Below are positions 25,835 to 35,452 of a DNA stretch of 64,000 nt, in pieces. The position numbers and the translations under genes were made by a program. The notes under the pieces are model-generated. The model was given only the letters and a program-made list of their open reading frames with translations. It ran no database searches and was not told the DNA's origin. Position 1 is the first letter of the stretch. The number at the start of each line of letters is the position of its first letter. Source of the stretch: Bradyrhizobium liaoningense (GTDB lineage Bacteria; Pseudomonadota; Alphaproteobacteria; Rhizobiales; Xanthobacteraceae); assembly GCF_018130825.1 (NCBI RefSeq), contig NZ_JAFCJS010000001.1, positions 1,550,001-1,614,000 of the forward strand. Direction: 5' to 3'.

Positions 25835-28800
25835 TCGGACTGAACCTTTCCGATTGGGCCCTCAAGCACCGCTCGCTTGTCGTCTACATGATGATCGTTG
25901 CGGTGGTCGCCGGAGCGCTGTCCTATTTCCGGCTCGGCCGGAACGAGGATCCTGCGTTCATCATCAAGACCATGGTCGTCCAGGCAGCCTGGCCGGGCGC
26001 ATCCGTCGACGAGACGATGAAGCAGGTAACGGAGCGGCTCGAACGCCAGCTTCAGGAAACGCCTCATCTGGACTTTCTGCGCAGCTTCACCCGGGCAGGC
26101 GTTACGACCATCTTTGTCAATTTGAAGGGGAGTGCCAGCGCCAAAGAGGTCTCCGACACCTGGTATGAGGTTCGAAAGACAGTCGGCGACATGAGGCACA
26201 CGCTGCCAGCTGGGGTTATCGGGCCCGGCTTCAACGATGACTTCGGCGATACGTTCGGCATCATCTACGGCTTTACCAGCGACGGCTTTACTCAGCGCGA
26301 ACTGCGTGACCGCGTCGAGGCTATCCGCTCCAGGTTGCTCCTTGTGCCCGACGTGTCGAAAATCGAGCTGCTGGGAGCGCAAGACGAGGTGATCTTCGTC
26401 GAATTCTCCAAGCAGCAGCTTGCGACTCTCGGGATCGATCGGTCGGCTCTGCTCGGTGCACTGCAGGCGCAAAATATCGTGCGCCCGGCCGGAACGATTG
26501 AGACTGGTTCCGAAAGCATTTCGCTTCGGGTGTCGGGAGGTTTTTCGTCCGAGCAAGATATTGCCAACATCAACTTTGCAGCCGGCGGGAAAATGCTGCG
26601 GCTGAGCGATATCGCCCAGGTGCGGCGCGGTTATGTCGACCCACCCCAGCCGATGTTCCGTGTCAACGGCCAGCCGGCAATCGGGCTTGCGATTGCAATG
26701 CGGGAAGGCGGCGACATTCTCGCGCTCGGCGCAAACATAAAGAAAGTGATGGCGCAGATCACCGCGGACCTGCCGATCGGCATCGAGCCGAGCCTCGTCG
26801 CAGATCAATCCGTCGTCGTGCGCCAGGCGATCGGCGAATTCATGACGTCGCTGCTGCAGGCGATCGCGATCATACTCGCCGTGAGTTTCATCAGTCTCGG
26901 CGTTCGTCCCGGCCTCATTATCGCGCTCGCCATACCATTGACCCTCGCGATCGTGTTTCCGATCATGGAGATCGTCCGCATCGATATGCAGCGAATATCT
27001 CTGGGTGCCTTGATCATCGCCCTTGCATTGCTCGTCGACGACGCGATGACAACCACGGACGCGACACTCACCCGGCTGGCGCAGGGAGCCAGCAAGGTCG
27101 AGGCCGCGACCTACGCTTTCCGGACTCACGCCTTCGCCATGCTCGCGGGGACGCTGGTGACGATCGCCGGGTTCATTCCGGTCGGCTTTGCGGCCAGCTC
27201 GGCGGGCGAATACACGTTCTCGCTGTTTGCCGTGGTCACCATCGCGCTGCTCGTGTCCTGGTTCGTCGCGGTCATCTTCACGCCGTTGCTCGGAGCCGTC
27301 ATTCTGGTTCCGCCAAGGCAGAAGAGCGACGATGCTCCCGGCAGGATCTACCGCCTTTATCGGAATTTCCTCACATTCGCGATGCGCGCAAAATGGCTGA
27401 CGATACTTGTTTCATTGGCTCTCTTTATTGCGTCTCTTCTCGCACTGCCTCTCATCCCGCGCCAGTTCTTTCCGTCGTCTGATCGACCGGAACTGCTGGT
27501 TGATCTTAGTCTGCCGCAGAACGCATCTATCTACGCAAGCGAAGCGGCCGCCAAGCGCCTGGACGCGAAGTTGACCGGCGATCCGGATGTCGCGCACTGG
27601 AGCAGCTATGTGGGTCGCGGCGCAATTCGCTTCTATCTGCCGCTCAATGTCCAGCTGCCCAACGATTTCTTCATGCAGGCGGTTGTCGTTGCGAAGGACG
27701 TTGCAGCAAGCGAGCGGTTGCACGCGAAACTGGACAAATTCCTGGCAGAGGAATTTCCTAATGCCATTTCGTCCGTATCTCCGCTTGAACTCGGGCCGCC
27801 GGTTGGCTGGCCGGTGCAGTATCGGGTCGGCGGTCCCGACGTAGGGCAGGTGCGTGAAATCGCACTCAAGGTCGCGCAGATCGTTTCCCGCTACCCCGGG
27901 GCCAAGCAGGTCAATTTCGACTGGATGGAGCCTGACCGCCAAGTGCGCATTCGTGTCGATCAGGATGAAGCGCGCCTTCTCGGACTCAGTTCGCAGGCGA
28001 TAGCCTCCGTCCTGAATACGGTCATATCAGGCACCCCCGTCACCCAGCTTCGCGACGATATCTATCTGGTCAACGTGGTGGCGCGCGCAACCGACGAACA
28101 GCGTGTCTCGCTAGCCACCCTCCGTACCTTGCAGGTACCGCTGCCGAGCGGACAGACGGTCCCGCTCAACCAGTTTGCATCCTTCGAGTATACGCAGGAG
28201 TTTCCGCTGATCTGGCGGCGTGACCGCGTTCCAACTCTGACGGTCCAGGCGGCCATCGCCGGCGACACTCTTCCGGAAGCTGTAGTAGGCGCGCTCTCGC
28301 CTGCCATCGAGAATCTGAAAAAGACCCTGCCAACATCGTACAATGTGGTTGTCGGCGGCACGGTGGAAGAGAGCAGGAAGTCGCAGGCGTCCGTTCTGGC
28401 TGTGGTGCCCATGATGCTATTCGTCATGTTCACGGTTCTCATGATTCAGCTGCAGAGCTTCCCGCGATTGTTCATGGTCGTGAGCGTGGCGCCGCTCGGT
28501 CTGATCGGTGTGATTGCGGCGCTGATGCTTTCCGGCAGACCGCTGGGTTTCGTCGCCATTCTCGGCATCCTCGCGCTGCTCGGCATGATCTGCAAGAACG
28601 CGGTGATCCTGATCGGTCAGATCGAGGCGGAGCGCGCGCAAGGGAAGGGACCCTGGGAGGCCGCGGTCGATGCCAGCAGCTCCCGCTTTCGTCCGATCAT
28701 GCTGACGGCTGTCTCCACCGTCCTCGGCATGATTCCGATTGCTCCGACTGTCTTCTGGGGGCCGATGGCCTTTGCGATCATGGGCGGACTGCTCGTCGCG

Positions 28801-28896
28801 ACCGTTCTGACACTGGTGTTCCTTCCGACCTTGTATGTGGCCTGGTTTGGCGCGAAGGAGTCGACCGGCGCTTCCGATGCATCCGGCCCGGCCTGA
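25831..28896 (+). CDS. Efflux RND transporter permease subunit
   Basis: A 1021-residue inner-membrane proton-driven pump. TM1 is LVVYMMIVAVVAGALSYFRLG, followed by RNEDPAFIIKTMVV as in the RND subgroup whose porter domain begins GRxEDPxF. The TM4 proton-relay pair is Asp403-Asp404 in LLVDDAMTT, and TM10 carries the lysine in LLGMICKNAVILIGQIEAE. It is co-translated with the lipoprotein adaptor. No outer-membrane factor gene follows; the next gene is the amino-acid exchanger 145 nt downstream. The substrate is unknown. Confidence 0.94.
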   Translation: MIGLNLSDWALKHRSLVVYMMIVAVVAGALSYFRLGRNEDPAFIIKTMVVQAAWPGASVDETMKQVTERLERQLQETPHLDFLRSFTRAGVTTIFVNLKGSASAKEVSDTWYEVRKTVGDMRHTLPAGVIGPGFNDDFGDTFGIIYGFTSDGFTQRELRDRVEAIRSRLLLVPDVSKIELLGAQDEVIFVEFSKQQLATLGIDRSALLGALQAQNIVRPAGTIETGSESISLRVSGGFSSEQDIANINFAAGGKMLRLSDIAQVRRGYVDPPQPMFRVNGQPAIGLAIAMREGGDILALGANIKKVMAQITADLPIGIEPSLVADQSVVVRQAIGEFMTSLLQAIAIILAVSFISLGVRPGLIIALAIPLTLAIVFPIMEIVRIDMQRISLGALIIALALLVDDAMTTTDATLTRLAQGASKVEAATYAFRTHAFAMLAGTLVTIAGFIPVGFAASSAGEYTFSLFAVVTIALLVSWFVAVIFTPLLGAVILVPPRQKSDDAPGRIYRLYRNFLTFAMRAKWLTILVSLALFIASLLALPLIPRQFFPSSDRPELLVDLSLPQNASIYASEAAAKRLDAKLTGDPDVAHWSSYVGRGAIRFYLPLNVQLPNDFFMQAVVVAKDVAASERLHAKLDKFLAEEFPNAISSVSPLELGPPVGWPVQYRVGGPDVGQVREIALKVAQIVSRYPGAKQVNFDWMEPDRQVRIRVDQDEARLLGLSSQAIASVLNTVISGTPVTQLRDDIYLVNVVARATDEQRVSLATLRTLQVPLPSGQTVPLNQFASFEYTQEFPLIWRRDRVPTLTVQAAIAGDTLPEAVVGALSPAIENLKKTLPTSYNVVVGGTVEESRKSQASVLAVVPMMLFVMFTVLMIQLQSFPRLFMVVSVAPLGLIGVIAALMLSGRPLGFVAILGILALLGMICKNAVILIGQIEAERAQGKGPWEAAVDASSSRFRPIMLTAVSTVLGMIPIAPTVFWGPMAFAIMGGLLVATVLTLVFLPTLYVAWFGAKESTGASDASGPA

Positions 28897-29041
28897 GCAT
28901 CGTGCCGCGAGGGTAATCCCGGACCTCGACTAGGTAATCACCTGATAGGCCGCCTTCATGCGTCGGCGCATGGTTCGGCCTCGGAATGAGCAGGCCGATC
29001 GGTCACGGCATCGGTCATCGTTCGCGGTTCGAGGTCCCTTC

Positions 29042-30475
29042 ATGACTGCGACGCCAACGGCCCAAAAGCTTTCGTTGTTCGCACTGACGGCAATGGTCGT
29101 CGGCTCCATGGTCGGCTCAGGCATCTTCTCGCTGCCGCGAACGTTCGGCATCGCCACCGGTCCGTTTGGCGCCATCTTCGCCTGGTGCATCGCTGGCGGC
29201 GGCATGTACACGATGGCGCGCGTGTTTCAGACGCTGGCCGAGCGAAAGCCGGATCTCGATGCCGGCGTCTACGCCTATGCGAAGGCGGGTTTCGGCGACT
29301 ATCCCGGCTTTCTGTCGGCGCTCGGCTACTGGATCGGCAGTTGCATCGGCAACGTGTCCTACTGGGTGCTGATCAAGTCGACGCTTGGCGCGTTCTTTCC
29401 CGTGTTTGGTGACGGCAATACGGTCACCGCGATCATCGTCGCCTCGATCGGAATCTGGCTGTTCCACTTCATGATCCTGCGTGGCGTGCAACAGGCCGCC
29501 GCGATCAACACCATCGTCACCATCGCCAAGATCGTGCCGATCCTGATCTTCATCGTCATCCTGGCGTTCGCCTTCAAGGCCGACCTGTTCCGTGCAAATT
29601 TCTGGGGAGGCGAGGGGATGCCGGACAAGGGTCTGTTCGATCAGATCCGCGCGACCATGCTGGTCACGGTGTTCGTCTTTCTCGGGATCGAGGGCGCCAG
29701 CGTCTATTCCCGCTACGCCAAGGAACGGTCCCATGTCGGTGCCGCGACGATCATTGGCTTCGCGGTCGTCACGAGCCTCATGGTGCTCGTGACGATGCTG
29801 CCCTATGCCGTGCTGCCGCGCGCCGAGATCGCCGACGCTCGGCAGCCGTCGATGGCGACGGTGCTGGAGGCGGTGGTAGGGCATTGGGGCGCCGTCTTCG
29901 TCAGCATTGGACTTCTGGTCTCGGTGCTCGGAGCCTATCTCGCCTGGTCGCTGATCTGCGCCGAGGTGCTCTCCGCCGCCGGCCGGACCAGGGACATGCC
30001 GCGCGTGTTCGGCACCGAAAACGCCAACAAGGTGCCGGCTGCCGCGCTCTGGCTCACCAATATTGTCGTGCAGCTGTTCGTCATCAGCACCTATTGGTCG
30101 CGGGATGCCTTTGCGTTGATGCTCAATTTGACGAGCGTCATGAACCTCATTCCGTTTTTCCTGGTCGCCGCCTACGGGCTCCTGCTGGTCAAGCGGGGCG
30201 AGACATACGAAAAGAGCCCGGGCGAACGCAGGCGCGACCTGATCTTCGCCGGTATCGCCGTCGTCTACACGCTATTCCTGATCTATGCCGCCGGAATGAA
30301 ATATCTTCTCCTGTCGGCGATCCTCTACGCCCCCGGCACGGTGCTGTATTTCTGGGCGCGCCTCCAGCAGAAGGCGAAGATCTTCACTTCGATCGATTGG
30401 GTCATCTTCATCGCGGCCGTGATTGGCGCCGTGGTCGGGATTCATGGCCTGGCTACCGGCTACATCACCATCTAG
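29042..30475 (+). CDS. APC-family arginine/ornithine-type exchanger (ArcD-like)
   Basis: A 477-residue inner-membrane transporter with about 13 helices. APC motifs are [16 protein letters not shown] in TM1, [15 protein letters not shown] after TM2 and [19 protein letters not shown] in TM6. The start at 29042 has GAGGTCCCTTC upstream; the in-frame start at 28958 lacks one. Only 14 nt separate its stop from the arginine deiminase gene, which supports an arginine-importing, ornithine- or citrulline-exporting role. It has the same length as the paralogue at 16673. Confidence 0.9.
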   Translation: MTATPTAQKLSLFALTAMVVGSMVGSGIFSLPRTFGIATGPFGAIFAWCIAGGGMYTMARVFQTLAERKPDLDAGVYAYAKAGFGDYPGFLSALGYWIGSCIGNVSYWVLIKSTLGAFFPVFGDGNTVTAIIVASIGIWLFHFMILRGVQQAAAINTIVTIAKIVPILIFIVILAFAFKADLFRANFWGGEGMPDKGLFDQIRATMLVTVFVFLGIEGASVYSRYAKERSHVGAATIIGFAVVTSLMVLVTMLPYAVLPRAEIADARQPSMATVLEAVVGHWGAVFVSIGLLVSVLGAYLAWSLICAEVLSAAGRTRDMPRVFGTENANKVPAAALWLTNIVVQLFVISTYWSRDAFALMLNLTSVMNLIPFFLVAAYGLLLVKRGETYEKSPGERRRDLIFAGIAVVYTLFLIYAAGMKYLLLSAILYAPGTVLYFWARLQQKAKIFTSIDWVIFIAAVIGAVVGIHGLATGYITI

Positions 30476-30489
30476 GCGAGGCATCTGCC

Positions 30490-31755
30490 ATGGCGACAGC
30501 ACAGACGTCGGATTCAAAGATCCCGTTCGGTGTTCATTCGGAAGTCGGTCAGCTGCGCAAGGTGATGGTCTGCTCACCGGGCCGCGCGCATCAGCGCCTC
30601 ACGCCCACGAACTGCGATACTCTGCTGTTCGACGATGTGCTGTGGGTCGACAATGCCAAGCGCGATCATTTCGACTTCGTGCAGAAGATGCGCGACCGCG
30701 GCATCGATGTCGTCGAGATGCACAACCTGCTCACCGACACCGTGGCCATCCCTGAAGCCAGGAAGTGGATTCTCGACAACCAGGTGGTCCCCAATCAGGT
30801 CGGGCTCGGGCTGATCGACGAGCTGCGCGGCTATCTGGAAAGCCTCAAGCCTCGCGAGCTGGCGGAGACCCTGATCGGCGGACTGTCGACCCACGATTTT
30901 CCCGAGGCCCATGGTGGCGAGATGCTCAGGCTGATCCGGGAAGCGGCGGGCATGACCGAATATCTGCTGCCGCCGCTTCCGAACACGCTGTACACGCGCG
31001 ATACCACCTGCTGGATCTATGGCGGCGTGACGCTGAATTCGCTGTTCTGGCCGGCGCGTCATGAAGAGCCGATCCTCGCCACCGCCATCTACAAGTTCCA
31101 TCCGGATTTCGCCGGCAGGGTCAATGTCTGGTGGGGAGATCCGACGCAGGATCACGGCCTCGCCACGCTGGAAGGCGGCGACGTGATGCCGATCGGAAAG
31201 GGCAACGTTCTGATCGGGCTCAGCGAGCGAACCTCGAGGCAGGCGATCAGCCAGCTTGCTGCGGCGCTATTCAGGAAGAAGGCGGCCGAGCGGGTGATCG
31301 TCGCCGCGATGCCCAAGCTCCGCGCGGCGATGCATCTCGATACCGTCTTCACCTTCGCCGACCGCGATTGCGTGCTGCTCTATCCCGATATCGTCAACAA
31401 CATTACCGCATTCTCCTATCGGCCGGCCGACAATCCGGCTGGCCTCGAGTTGCGCAAGGACGAGAAGCCCTTCGTCGACGTCGTCGCAGAAGCGCTCGGT
31501 CTGAAGAAGCTGCGTGTCGTGGAGACCGGCGGGAACGCCTATCTGCGTGAGCGGACCCAGTGGGACAGCGGCGCCAATCTCGTCTGCGCGGCCCCCGGCG
31601 TCGTGTTCGCCTATGACCGCAACACCTACACCAACACGCTGCTGCGCAAGGAGGGGATCGAGGTGATCACCATCGTCGGCGCCGAGCTCGGACGGGGGCG
31701 CGGCGGCGGTCATTGCATGACGTGTCCGATCATCAGGGATGCGGTTGACTACTAG
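30490..31755 (+). CDS. arcA: Arginine deiminase
   Basis: A 421-residue cytosolic enzyme converting arginine to citrulline and ammonia. It begins after a GGCGAGGC ribosome-binding site at ATG 30490, giving [19 protein letters not shown], the canonical ADI N-terminus. Active-site regions are visible: [28 protein letters not shown], the histidine in [10 protein letters not shown], and the catalytic cysteine Cys409 in GGHCMTCP. Length is normal for the family. It is coupled to the ArcD-like exchanger, but ornithine carbamoyltransferase (arcB) and carbamate kinase (arcC) are absent, so ATP production by the full pathway is not encoded here. Ammonia release for pH control is one alternative role (inference). 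Confidence 0.95.
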   Translation: MATAQTSDSKIPFGVHSEVGQLRKVMVCSPGRAHQRLTPTNCDTLLFDDVLWVDNAKRDHFDFVQKMRDRGIDVVEMHNLLTDTVAIPEARKWILDNQVVPNQVGLGLIDELRGYLESLKPRELAETLIGGLSTHDFPEAHGGEMLRLIREAAGMTEYLLPPLPNTLYTRDTTCWIYGGVTLNSLFWPARHEEPILATAIYKFHPDFAGRVNVWWGDPTQDHGLATLEGGDVMPIGKGNVLIGLSERTSRQAISQLAAALFRKKAAERVIVAAMPKLRAAMHLDTVFTFADRDCVLLYPDIVNNITAFSYRPADNPAGLELRKDEKPFVDVVAEALGLKKLRVVETGGNAYLRERTQWDSGANLVCAAPGVVFAYDRNTYTNTLLRKEGIEVITIVGAELGRGRGGGHCMTCPIIRDAVDY

Positions 31756-31786
31756 GCGTGCGCGGTCTGGCGGCCCTGACCGACGT

Positions 31787-31819
31787 TGGTCGATCCGATC
31801 AACCAGTGATTTAAAATCA
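31787..31819. promoter_or_regulatory. Two adjacent palindromes upstream of the outer-membrane protein gene
   Basis: TGGTCGAT-CCG-ATCAACCA (31787-31805) is inverted with one mismatch. The AT-rich TGATTTAAAATCA (31807-31819) follows almost immediately. Together they lie about 75-105 nt upstream of the next start in a relatively AT-rich 137-nt gap, which suggests a promoter/operator. No T-run supports a terminator for arcA. Confidence 0.3.
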
Positions 31820-31892
31820 AGACATTAACACGCCACAATCATTGCGCAGCGTGGCGCGAAACCCGGTCTGAGCAGCATCGGAGGTGGGCGCC

Positions 31893-32732
31893 ATGCGAAG
31901 CTCTGGATTTCTTCTGCCGATCGTCGGCCTGCCCGTCCTCGGCTTATTGAGTGCGGGCACGGCTGGGGCGGCGGACCTTGATCTCAACGAGTTCAAGACG
32001 AGCCCGATTGCCGCCGTGCCCTACTATTCCGCACCGTCCTGGAGCGTCGTCGGTTCCGTCTCGCCGACCTTCACCGACAACGCGCTCTTCACCCGCGACA
32101 ACCGCAAGTCGGACATCTACTACGAGCCGGACGTCAGTGTCAGGCTCGACGGAAATCTCACCAATGATCTGTCCTACCGGCTCTACGCGCGGGCCCAGTA
32201 CGAAGCCTTTTCGCGGGAGAAGGACGGGAACTTCGCCGTCGCGCGCATGGGCGCGCGTCTGACCGAGAATTGGAACGGCTGGCGCTTCTCTGCCATCTAT
32301 GAAAACCGGTATGATTTCGACGGGGTCTACCGCGACCTCGCATTCGCGTCCCATGATGTGATGGGCTCGGTGGCACGCGACTTCCGCATCGACAACGCGA
32401 CGTTCTCGCCGCTGCTGCTGCTGACCTATCGGTTCTCAGATCTCGCGGAAGCGCGCCGCTGGCGCTTTGACGCCGTGCTCGGTATCGAGGTCAAGCTCGA
32501 TCCCAGATGGTCGATCGTGAGCACTCCGCTGTTCGAGGCTTATTGGTTCACCGATGGGCTCAATAGCGGCCGTCAGGATCAGCTTTATTCGGTTGATGTG
32601 GGCCTGAAGTATAATTTCGCCAGCAATGTGTCGCTCACGACCACTGTGCTATACGAGGCGCGAACGTCGAACGTTCCGCTGCGGCGATACAGAGACGTTC
32701 GCATCGGCCCTCGCCTGGATTTCGCCTTTTGA
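31893..32732 (+). CDS. Outer-membrane beta-barrel protein, function unknown
   Basis: A 279-residue exported protein with signal MRSSGFLLPIVGLPVLGLLSAG cleaved near GAA/ADL. The mature part alternates polar and hydrophobic residues in strands with Tyr/Trp/Phe girdles, for example WSVVGSVSPTFTDNALFTRD, LSYRLYARAQYEAF and VSLTTTVLYEARTS. It ends in Phe (IGPRLDFAF), the usual BAM-recognised C-terminus. The ATG at 31893 follows GGAGGTGGGCGCC. It may be a channel, but no family name can be assigned. A small exported protein gene follows after 14 nt. Confidence 0.75.
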   Translation: MRSSGFLLPIVGLPVLGLLSAGTAGAADLDLNEFKTSPIAAVPYYSAPSWSVVGSVSPTFTDNALFTRDNRKSDIYYEPDVSVRLDGNLTNDLSYRLYARAQYEAFSREKDGNFAVARMGARLTENWNGWRFSAIYENRYDFDGVYRDLAFASHDVMGSVARDFRIDNATFSPLLLLTYRFSDLAEARRWRFDAVLGIEVKLDPRWSIVSTPLFEAYWFTDGLNSGRQDQLYSVDVGLKYNFASNVSLTTTVLYEARTSNVPLRRYRDVRIGPRLDFAF

Positions 32733-32746
32733 GTGAGACCTGAAAG

Positions 32747-32995
32747 ATGCCCGCAAGACGCCTGTTGACGCTGACCTGCATCGTCGCCGGAAGCCTTGCG
32801 GCATCGGTGGCGCTCGCCGATCCGCGCGATGCGGTGGATCGAGGCCAGCGTCTCGATACCGACGCGCTTCGGGATGATGCCGCGACGCACCGTCTGCAAC
32901 AGCCGTCGCATCCCCTCGATATTGCGCCGCCTCGCCCCGCACCAGCGGCAAAGGCAGCGAGGAAGAAGAAGTCAGGCGCGAGCAGCAGCCGCTAG
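32747..32995 (+). CDS. Small exported basic protein, function unknown
   Basis: An 82-residue protein with a signal peptide (RRLLTLTCIVAGSLAASVALA) cleaved before DPRDA. The short mature chain is acidic at first (DRGQRLDTDALRDD), then Pro/Ala-rich, and ends in a basic lysine tail (AARKKKSGASSSR). It lies 14 nt after the outer-membrane barrel gene on the same strand and may be its periplasmic partner (inference from position only). Confidence 0.6.
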   Translation: MPARRLLTLTCIVAGSLAASVALADPRDAVDRGQRLDTDALRDDAATHRLQQPSHPLDIAPPRPAPAAKAARKKKSGASSSR

Positions 32996-33389
32996 GCTGA
33001 GTCGCGCATCGTGCCCGACGGGCCGCCGTGCGCCGGAAATGGTGCTGGCAAATTGCGGAAGGCGTGCTGCTGCATATCGGTGCAACCATGTTGCCATAAT
33101 GATCTCACGGCCACCCACATCCCTGATTTTGAATCTCTGTTGCATCGGATTTGACGTCGCGAGCGTGGCACAAACTGCATATTGCTCGCCGTCGAAAGCA
33201 TGCCTCACGAATTCGAGATTTTAATCCGGAAATAATACTACCTGATGGTGTGGCCGCGCGACGGGGTGTATGATTGGTCAGCCCCAATGGTGTGCGTCTT
33301 CCGGATCCGGTGGCGGACGTCTCGCTCCTGGGGTGGGGAGGGGACCTGCGATATCGTCGCCAATATCGGGCGTCGCCGGAATATAGTGA
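32996..33389. other. 394-nt gap without a supported gene
   Basis: This stretch is more AT-rich than its surroundings around 33090-33250, as expected for the promoter of the histidine kinase gene. Short open frames on both strands give no recognisable protein. A TAATAC-like element at about 33230 could be a -10 box, but no convincing -35 partner can be assigned. Confidence 0.4.
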
Positions 33390-34595
33390 GTGCGTACCGT
33401 GAAGCCACATGGCTCCCCCGACAGCGAGTCGGATCGAACCGGTCTGAAGAACTGGCTGCGCATAGGTTCGCAGGAACCGATCGACGAGCTCTATTGGGCG
33501 TCTTCGGCCGATCTTCTCTTCGCCGCGCGTCCGTCCTTCCGCGGACACTTCGCCTATGAGGGAATCAATCCGGCATTCGAGTCTCGGCTCGGCGTATCAT
33601 CGGAAGACGTCAGCGACATGGACGTTTTCGATTGCGTGAGTGCGGACGACGCAAGGTCCGTCTGCGAGGCGCTTCGGGCGGGCCTCGCGGAGGGAACGGA
33701 GGTCAGGATCCGCCAGCGACTCGCGCTCGGCGGGTCGCCGCGGGCGATGGAAACGACGGTCGTGCCGATCGTGGATGGCGGTGTGGTCCGGTTGATCGGC
33801 AGCCACCGCGAGCTGCGCAATGGTGCTTTCGAGCGCGCCGCCGCATGCGACGACGGGCTCGATATCGACGTCGGCCTGCTTGCCATCCAGGAAGGCATCC
33901 AGCAGCGGATCGCCTCCGATCTGCACGATTCGACCTGTCAGCATCTGATCGCCGCCAGCCTCGGCGTGATGCGGATGCGGAACAATCTGGGCGATGCGGC
34001 CCTGGCGGAGCGGCTCTGCGACGACATTGACGCGTCGGTCGATGAAGCCCTCCGGGAGCTCCGCGCCTTTGCCTATCTCCTGCATCCGCGGAATCTGGCG
34101 GGTGAGGGATTGAAGGCCACGATCGAGCGATACGCGGAAGGATTTGCGGCGCGCACGTCGTTGCGTGTGACCGTGAACATCGTGCCGGATATCGATCGGC
34201 TGCCGTATGAAACGAAGCGCTCGCTGCTGCGCGTTGTTCAGGAAGCTCTCACGAACGTCTTCCGTCATGCGAAGGCGACAGAAGTGGCCATCTCCATCGA
34301 CCTTGCCGACAGCCGTTTCGCGCTGACGATCAGCGACAATGGACGTGGTCTTCCCGAAGCCGTCGGGCGCGGCCACAAGGCGGCATCGATCGGAGTCGGC
34401 ATTCCCGCGATGCGGGTAAGGCTGCATGAGATCGGAGGCACGCTCGACATCCGCTCCAGCCGGACCCCACCACTTTCCGGAACCGTCCTGTGCGCGATGT
34501 TTCCGCGCCGTTTCGCGGCGAACAGGCGGAACCGGCGAAGAGCCTCGACCATCATGAGGGCCCACGCAGGCACACGATCAGCGAAAGAACACTAG
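33390..34595 (+). CDS. Sensor histidine kinase, HisKA_3 (NarX/DegS-type)
   Basis: A 401-residue kinase without membrane segments. An N-terminal PAS-like region (about 45-140; NPAFESRLGVSSEDV and VVPIVDGGVVRLIGSHRE) precedes the HisKA_3 dimerisation domain with phospho-acceptor His179 in SDLHDSTCQHL. The HATPase domain has RVVQEALTNVFRHAKA (N box), ISDNGRGLP and GIPAMRVRLHEIGG. The start is GTG 33390; GTG 33399 is an alternative. The basic C-terminal tail (FAANRRNRRRAS) is unusual. Two NarL-type response regulator genes follow, so it probably senses a cytosolic signal and phosphorylates one or both. Confidence 0.88.
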   Translation: MRTVKPHGSPDSESDRTGLKNWLRIGSQEPIDELYWASSADLLFAARPSFRGHFAYEGINPAFESRLGVSSEDVSDMDVFDCVSADDARSVCEALRAGLAEGTEVRIRQRLALGGSPRAMETTVVPIVDGGVVRLIGSHRELRNGAFERAAACDDGLDIDVGLLAIQEGIQQRIASDLHDSTCQHLIAASLGVMRMRNNLGDAALAERLCDDIDASVDEALRELRAFAYLLHPRNLAGEGLKATIERYAEGFAARTSLRVTVNIVPDIDRLPYETKRSLLRVVQEALTNVFRHAKATEVAISIDLADSRFALTISDNGRGLPEAVGRGHKAASIGVGIPAMRVRLHEIGGTLDIRSSRTPPLSGTVLCAMFPRRFAANRRNRRRASTIMRAHAGTRSAKEH

Positions 34596-34655
34596 CCCGC
34601 GGCGGCAGGCCGGAAGGGCGGCCGGACCGCCGTGAAGGATTTGGAGCGTGCTGCC

Positions 34656-35285
34656 ATGAAACGAATTCTGATAGCCGACGATCACGAAGCGGTGCGGTCC
34701 GGCTTGCGAGCGGTGCTCGAACAGCGAGCGGATTGGGAAGTGGTGGCAGAGGTTACTGATGGCGGCAAGGCGGTCGCTGCGGCGATCGAGAGCCAGCCCC
34801 ACGTCGCTATCCTCGATTTCTCGATGCCCCGGATGACCGGCGTGGAGGCGGCGCGGCGGATCAAGGACTATCCGCTGCAGACCGAGGTCCTGATCTTCAC
34901 CGTGCACAATTCTGGCCTGATCGCGCAGCAGGCATTCGAGGCCGGCGCGCGTGCGTTCCTGGTGAAGTCGGACGCCAACAAGCTGCTGCTTGCGGCGGTC
35001 GAGGCGTTGCTGTTGCACCGGACGTTCTGCACCACGAGCTGCGTGACGGAATTCGACCGCGGGGCGGGCGGCAACGGCGAGCGGCATTACGAGCTGACGG
35101 CGCGCGAGCAGCTCGTGGTCAAGCTTGTCGCGGAAGGCTACAGCAACAAGGGGATCAGCGCGATCCTCAATCTCAGCGTCAAGACAACCGAGGCGCATCG
35201 GGCCGCCGCGATGCGCAAGCTTGAGGTGAATTCGACGGCGGGCCTCGTCCGATACGCGGTCCGGACCGGGCTGGTCGAGGCCTGA
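34656..35285 (+). CDS. Response regulator, NarL/LuxR family (first copy)
   Basis: A 209-residue DNA-binding response regulator. The receiver domain has the acidic pair Asp8-Asp9, phospho-acceptor Asp54 in AILDFSMP and the conserved lysine in FLVKSDA. The C-terminal LuxR HTH reads LTAREQLVVKLVAEGYSNKGIS with the recognition helix around SVKTTEAHRAAAMRKL. The ATG at 34656 is preferred to the GTG at 34632 because the protein then begins MKRILIADDHE, exactly like its neighbour. It lies 60 nt after the kinase gene. Confidence 0.92.
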   Translation: MKRILIADDHEAVRSGLRAVLEQRADWEVVAEVTDGGKAVAAAIESQPHVAILDFSMPRMTGVEAARRIKDYPLQTEVLIFTVHNSGLIAQQAFEAGARAFLVKSDANKLLLAAVEALLLHRTFCTTSCVTEFDRGAGGNGERHYELTAREQLVVKLVAEGYSNKGISAILNLSVKTTEAHRAAAMRKLEVNSTAGLVRYAVRTGLVEA

Positions 35286-35452
35286 ACGGTGACGTCCGCG
35301 AGCCGACCCTGGCGTCAGTACCTTCGCCGGGACATCTCAGGGTTTTGTTGGATAACGCTTGCCGCAGGGCGCCGTATGATCGTTTGACCTTGCGGCCGGT
35401 CACTGCCGTTGTCCGCCCGGTCGGACAGGAGCCGGCAAACGGGAACGATGTC

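Noticed and set aside
28998..29017. Direct repeat ATCGGTCA x2 before the second ArcD-like gene
   Set aside because: Short, and within a stretch generally rich in CGGTC; no further support for a regulatory site.
31786..31802. Possible FixK/FNR box (TTG...CAA) before the barrel-protein gene
   Set aside because: The TTG and CAA are 11 nt apart rather than 8, and the TTGAT/ATCAA halves are not conserved.
33245..33559. Short plus-strand open frame upstream of the histidine kinase
   Set aside because: No recognisable protein and it overlaps the kinase start in another frame.
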